Source: JARIHD01 sp035758825
GTDB lineage: Bacteria > Patescibacteriota > Saccharimonadia > Saccharimonadales > UBA4665
NCBI GenBank assembly: GCA_035758825.1
Contig: DASTWA010000007.1
Coordinates: 1-64,000, forward strand
Direction: 5' to 3'
Length of the DNA: 64,000 nt
Part shown: positions 60,919 through 64,000 of the stretch, one piece after another
How the letters are laid out: the number at the start of each line of letters is the position of its first letter
Position numbering within the stretch: the stretch's first letter is position 1
Made by a program: the position numbers and the translations under genes
The notes under the pieces: model-generated
The model's input: the letters and a program-made list of their open reading frames with translations, nothing else
Told to the model about the DNA's origin: nothing
Database searches by the model: none

Positions 60919-61293
60919 ATGAGTGAGATTATCGAACCCGGTTTTACATTGGACGAAGATGAGGAACGTTTTGGCCCTGACTTTTGGGCACAGCACCCGG
61001 ACTCCCCGGATCGTGTCGCTTTGCGCGAATGGATTGATGGGCCTCTTATGCGGGCCGGCGAGATGGCTGTGCATGCTGTTATGGAGGAGTCCTACCAGAG
61101 GTCCCGGGCACAAGCGGCCCATGCCAATCAGGGCGGCGGATTCCCCGTGCCAATTATAGATAATGTCGCTTTTGCGCCTGTTGCTCCCGAAAAAGTCGCT
61201 TCGGTTATCCCGATTGAAGCTGCGCCAAGCCGCAGGCGGAGGCAACGGTTTACGGGCTCAAGCCGTGACACGCTAGAGACAAACGTTAACTAA
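60919..61293 (+). CDS. Hypothetical 124-residue protein
   Basis: Starts MSEIIEPGFTLDEDEERFGPDFW; acidic N-terminal half, then a basic Arg-rich patch (SRRRRQRF) near the end. No membrane segment. A promoter-like TAATAG near 60893 and a terminator at 61294 make it a likely real gene. Not recognised. Confidence 0.6.
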   Translation: MSEIIEPGFTLDEDEERFGPDFWAQHPDSPDRVALREWIDGPLMRAGEMAVHAVMEESYQRSRAQAAHANQGGGFPVPIIDNVAFAPVAPEKVASVIPIEAAPSRRRRQRFTGSSRDTLETNVN

Positions 61294-61328
61294 AATAGCC
61301 GCACACTGTCGTAGTGGCGGTTATTTTT
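61294..61328 (+). terminator. Intrinsic terminator
   Basis: CCGC-A-CAC pairs with GTG-GCGG (61299-61306 with 61314-61320), extended by AATA/TTATT, then TTTTT. Confidence 0.75.
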
Positions 61329-61340
61329 ACATACAATTAC

Positions 61341-61417
61341 TGGTGCCCCGGGTTGGATTCGAACCAACGACCTTAGGCTTAGAAGTCCTCTGCTCTATCC
61401 AGCTGAGCTACCAGGGC
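61341..61417 (-). tRNA. tRNA-Arg (TCT), CCA encoded
   Basis: Acceptor GCCCTGG/CCGGGGC (one G-U), loop CTTCTAA, discriminator A61344, CCA at 61343-61341. The anticodon stem GAGGA/GCCTA has mismatches at both ends (27-43 G-A, 31-39 A-G), leaving three pairs. Confidence 0.85.
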
Positions 61418-61432
61418 ACAATTATAAATTGC

Positions 61433-61508
61433 TGGTGCGGGTAGAGAGAATCGAACTCTCATCTCCAGCTTGGAAGGCTGGCATACGAAGCCATTGTACG
61501 ATACCCGC
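61433..61508 (-). tRNA. tRNA-Gly (TCC), CCA encoded
   Basis: Acceptor GCGGGTA/TACCCGC, anticodon stem CCAGC/GCTGG, loop CTTCCAA, discriminator A61436, CCA at 61435-61433. It lies 15 bp upstream of tRNA-Arg on the same strand, so the two are probably co-transcribed. Confidence 0.94.
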
Positions 61509-61567
61509 AGCTAGCCTCGATTATACCAGATGGCAACAGGAATGCGTACGGGGCCGTTCGGCCATTT

Positions 61568-63088
61568 TTAAAAATCGTGGAAGACTTGGATTTGAGCGCC
61601 GAGCGAGTTAAGCCGTTCGGCCAGGTCTTCGTAGCCGCGGTTGATGGTGTAGACATTGCGTAGTGTCGAGATGCCGTCGGCTGCAAGCATGCCGATCAGG
61701 AGCAGGCTGGCCGGACGAAGGGCTGGCGGACAGACCACGTCGGCCTTGTTGAATTTGGTTGGCCCTTGGATGTATAAGCGGTGCGGGTCGGCCAGGTCAA
61801 CCTGCATGCCCACTTTAGTCATTTCGGTGTAGTAGATGGCGCGGTTTTCGTACATCCAGTCATGGATGAGTGTGCGGCCATGGGCGACACCGGCGATCGG
61901 CACAAAGTACGGCAGGTTGTCGGCGTTGATGCCGGGGTAAGTAGCGGGATGGATTTTTTCGGTGAGGGCACGGAGTTTGCCATTGTGCTTGTGGATGGTC
62001 AGGTCGACAAGGTCGGTTTTGCCATTGGCGGCCTTGTACCGCTCGCTGGCGTCAATGATTGCGCCCATCTTTTTGAGTTTGAGTAGTTCCAGGCTCATGA
62101 AAGAAATCGGCACACGGCGGATGGTGATTTCGGAATTGGTAGTAAGGGCTGCCGAGGTAAAGAACATGGCTTCGATGGGGTCTTCGGCGGGCGAATAGGT
62201 AATGTTCTTTTTGATTGTCGGCACACCGGTGACCTTAATGGAGGTGCCCCGGCCGAATTCGACCCGCACGCCAAGTTTTTGCAGGAAGAAGGCCACGTCC
62301 TGGACCATGTAATTAGTGGTGCCGAATTCGATGATGGTTTCGCCGGCAGTCCGTGCGGCGGCAAATAAGGTGTTTTCGGTAACGGTGTCACCGGCTTCGT
62401 AAAGGGTGACCCGGCCAGCGGGCTTTTTGCTGACGCTTACGTCGTAGTGACCCTGGCTGGCGACGACATTGAGACCGAACTCCTCAAGGGCGTATAGGTG
62501 CGGAGTAACGCTGCGGGTTCCCAGTTTGCAGCCGCCGGCGTAAGGGATTTTGAATTCCTTGTAGTCGTGCATCAGCGGGCCCAGCATCATAAGCACCGAG
62601 CGGGTTTTGCGGGCCGCGTCAGCGTCCATCTGGTCGAGCTTGAGTTTTTGCGGGCGCCGGATTTCGAGGCTGTTCCCGTCGAACCATTTAACTTGCACGC
62701 CAATACTTTCCAGGACTTCGATGATGCGGTATACCTCTTCGATCCGCGGGAAATTGACAAATTTGGTTACGCCGTAATTAAGGAGACTGGCGCATAGCAA
62801 TCCGACGGCAGCGTTCTTGCTGGTCTTGAGCGTAATCTCGCCGTGCAGCTCGTGGCCGCCTTCGATCCGGAGGTTGACGGCGCTATTGCCGAGGCTGATG
62901 AGCTGCTTGTTCAGCACGTCGCTGATCCGGCCCATGGTCTCGAGGCTTAGGTTCTGCTTGCCGTGTTCCATGCGGTTGACCGCCGATTGGCTGGTACCGA
63001 GTTTGGTGGCGAACTCAGCCTGGGTAAGGCCGCGTTCTTGACGAATTTGCGCTATTAGGTGTCCGATCTTCTCGTTTGTGGTGCTCAT
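61568..63088 (-). CDS. murA: XRE helix-turn-helix fused to MurA (UDP-GlcNAc enolpyruvyl transferase)
   Basis: 506 residues. Residues about 8-66 form an XRE/Cro HTH (IRQERGLTQAEFATKLGTSQ, then SAVNRMEHGKQNLSLETMG). From about 71 on it is MurA, with the Lys-Asn pair K91-N92 (TLKTSKNAA), catalytic Cys187 in YAGGCKLGTR (fosfomycin target) and a LRPASLLLIGMLAADG segment with the C-terminal Arg. It transfers enolpyruvate from PEP to UDP-GlcNAc, the first step of peptidoglycan synthesis. The HTH is an unusual addition to the normal MurA of about 420 residues. A 28-bp dyad lies 7 bp upstream of the start, so the protein may regulate its own gene. Confidence 0.92.
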   Translation of the reverse strand: MSTTNEKIGHLIAQIRQERGLTQAEFATKLGTSQSAVNRMEHGKQNLSLETMGRISDVLNKQLISLGNSAVNLRIEGGHELHGEITLKTSKNAAVGLLCASLLNYGVTKFVNFPRIEEVYRIIEVLESIGVQVKWFDGNSLEIRRPQKLKLDQMDADAARKTRSVLMMLGPLMHDYKEFKIPYAGGCKLGTRSVTPHLYALEEFGLNVVASQGHYDVSVSKKPAGRVTLYEAGDTVTENTLFAAARTAGETIIEFGTTNYMVQDVAFFLQKLGVRVEFGRGTSIKVTGVPTIKKNITYSPAEDPIEAMFFTSAALTTNSEITIRRVPISFMSLELLKLKKMGAIIDASERYKAANGKTDLVDLTIHKHNGKLRALTEKIHPATYPGINADNLPYFVPIAGVAHGRTLIHDWMYENRAIYYTEMTKVGMQVDLADPHRLYIQGPTKFNKADVVCPPALRPASLLLIGMLAADGISTLRNVYTINRGYEDLAERLNSLGAQIQVFHDF

Positions 63089-63094
63089 AGTGAT

Positions 63095-63122
63095 AACAAT
63101 ATATCATGATTGATATTTTGTT
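63095..63122. promoter_or_regulatory. Dyad operator candidate upstream of HTH-murA
   Basis: AACAATATATCA (63095-63106) and TGATATTTTGTT (63111-63122) are inverted repeats matching at 11 of 12 positions around TGAT. The dyad starts 7 bp before the murA ATG and covers the likely -10 (TATATT on the minus strand). Confidence 0.7.
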
Positions 63123-63290
63123 GGCAAGTTTAACCAGAAGCGTCTTGCGAGGGCAAGGAGTTGTAATTACTACTCAAATTTTAGCACTTTTAGCAAGGGC
63201 TTGTTACAATGGGCACATGATCTAGCTACTCTCCTTTACTAGCCGAAAAGAATATGACAAACAACGTATCCTTGAGGAGGAGATAGCCCC

Positions 63291-64000
63291 ATGAATGACA
63301 AAGAAATTGCAGAGCTTATTGCAAAAGAAACCCAGCGCCAACGCGACGGGTTAGAGATGATTCCGAGCGAGAACCATACATCTAAAGATGTTCTGGCGGC
63401 GCTTGGTTCGCGTTTGACCGATAAATATTCCGAAGGCTATCCCGGCATGCGGTATTATGGCGGCTGCCAATATGTGGATGCCGTCGAGAATTTGGCCCGT
63501 GAGCGGGCAAAGGCTTTATTTGGCGTGACTCATGCCAATGTCCAGCCGTATTCTGGCTCACCGGCCAATATGGCGGTGTATTTTGCATTGGCTGACCCAG
63601 GTGATACGGTGATGGGCCTTGAGCTGTTCTTTGGCGGTCACATGACCCATGGCCTTAAAGTAAACTTTTCCGGCAAGTGGTTCAACTCGGTGCAGTACCG
63701 TACCGGCAAAGACGGTTATCTGGACTACGATGGTATGGCCGAACTTGTCAAGGAGCACCAACCCAAACTTATTTTTACGGGGTTTACGGCGTATCCGCGC
63801 ACCATCGATTGGCAGCGGCTCCGGGAAATTGCCGATCTGTCAGGAGCATTCCTGGTAGCGGATATTTCGCATATTGCCGGTTTGATTGTTGCTGGTGCCC
63901 ATCCGTCACCCGCCGGTATCGCCGATGTTATTACAACGACCACCCACAAGACGCTGCGTGGTCCGCGCGGCGCGATGATCTTGTGCAACGGCAATCCGTC
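63291..64000 (+). CDS. glyA: Serine hydroxymethyltransferase, cut by right window edge
   Basis: The frame is open to the window end (236 full codons). It starts MNDKEIAELIAKETQRQRDG with IPSEN, YPGMRYYGGC, PYSGSPANMAVYFALADPGD, ADISHIAGL and TTTTHKTLRGPRGA, whose Lys binds PLP. It converts serine and tetrahydrofolate to glycine and methylene-THF. GAGGAGGAGA is its ribosome-binding site. A TACAAT at 63205-63210 may be its -10. Divergent from HTH-murA across 202 bp. Confidence 0.96.
   Translation, partial: MNDKEIAELIAKETQRQRDGLEMIPSENHTSKDVLAALGSRLTDKYSEGYPGMRYYGGCQYVDAVENLARERAKALFGVTHANVQPYSGSPANMAVYFALADPGDTVMGLELFFGGHMTHGLKVNFSGKWFNSVQYRTGKDGYLDYDGMAELVKEHQPKLIFTGFTAYPRTIDWQRLREIADLSGAFLVADISHIAGLIVAGAHPSPAGIADVITTTTHKTLRGPRGAMILCNGNP

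Noticed and set aside
1..64000. UGA recoding as in some CPR lineages
   Set aside because: UGA ends several clear genes at the expected family length (for example grpE and ymdB) and is not found inside conserved domains.

Overview
The window looks like a chromosomal segment of a small, host-associated or symbiotic bacterium of the Patescibacteria/CPR radiation, most likely Candidatus Saccharibacteria (TM7). This is an inference from gene style. There is a short HrcA, an XRE-HTH domain fused to MurA, a ComEC lacking its hydrolase domain, RNase Y next to a YmdB phosphodiesterase, compact informational genes, and many -10 boxes placed 6-9 nt before start codons. UGA works as an ordinary stop, which argues against the UGA-recoding CPR lineages. 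The window carries nine intact tRNA genes, eight or more intrinsic terminators, two CIRCE operators, about 60 protein genes and several remnants.

Region 1-9.5 kb is accessory-rich. It opens with the C-terminal part of a large serine recombinase that reads into the 3' end of tRNA-Ile2(CAT). Next come an FtsB/DivIC-like gene and the initiator tRNA, followed by a broken second copy of that tRNA bearing a perfect 19-bp direct repeat. An A+T-rich islet follows with an unknown two-gene operon and a strongly promoted 31-codon gene. Beyond it lie a CYTH protein, an SGNH hydrolase, an HxlR regulator divergent from an amidase, an SPFH protein and an RHS remnant that ends inside tRNA-Met(CAT).

Region 9.6-26 kb is core: tilS, ftsH, murJ, lepA, two guanylate-kinase-like paralogues separated by a possible structured RNA, and the heat-shock loci. 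hrcA-grpE and dnaK-orf-dnaJ each have a CIRCE element. They are separated by a two-gene insertion coding for a tail/collar-like protein and a large BNR/Asp-box repeat protein.

Region 26-32 kb holds the most unusual cluster: a MurL-type epimerase divergent from three RimK-like ATP-grasp ligases, a DUF1704 (MATCAP/QEGLA-type) zinc carboxypeptidase homologue, a small unknown protein and a DUF192 protein. It could be a system that adds and removes C-terminal amino acids on a peptide or protein.

Region 33-51 kb contains competence and pilus genes (comEC, a pilin, a degenerate PilB-like ATPase), recombination genes (yebC-ruvC-ruvA-ruvB, recA, recX), tRNA t6A genes (tsaE, a short tsaB), and rny-HAD-orf-ymdB. 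Region 51-64 kb holds metabolic and transport genes: an inositol-phosphatase-like enzyme, three NUDIX proteins across the wider area, an ABC exporter, a DHA2 exporter with a divergent MarR regulator, a metal P-type ATPase, a dolichol/phytol-kinase-like protein and tRNAs. It ends with the HTH-MurA gene, which has a near-perfect dyad at its promoter, and a glyA gene cut by the right edge.
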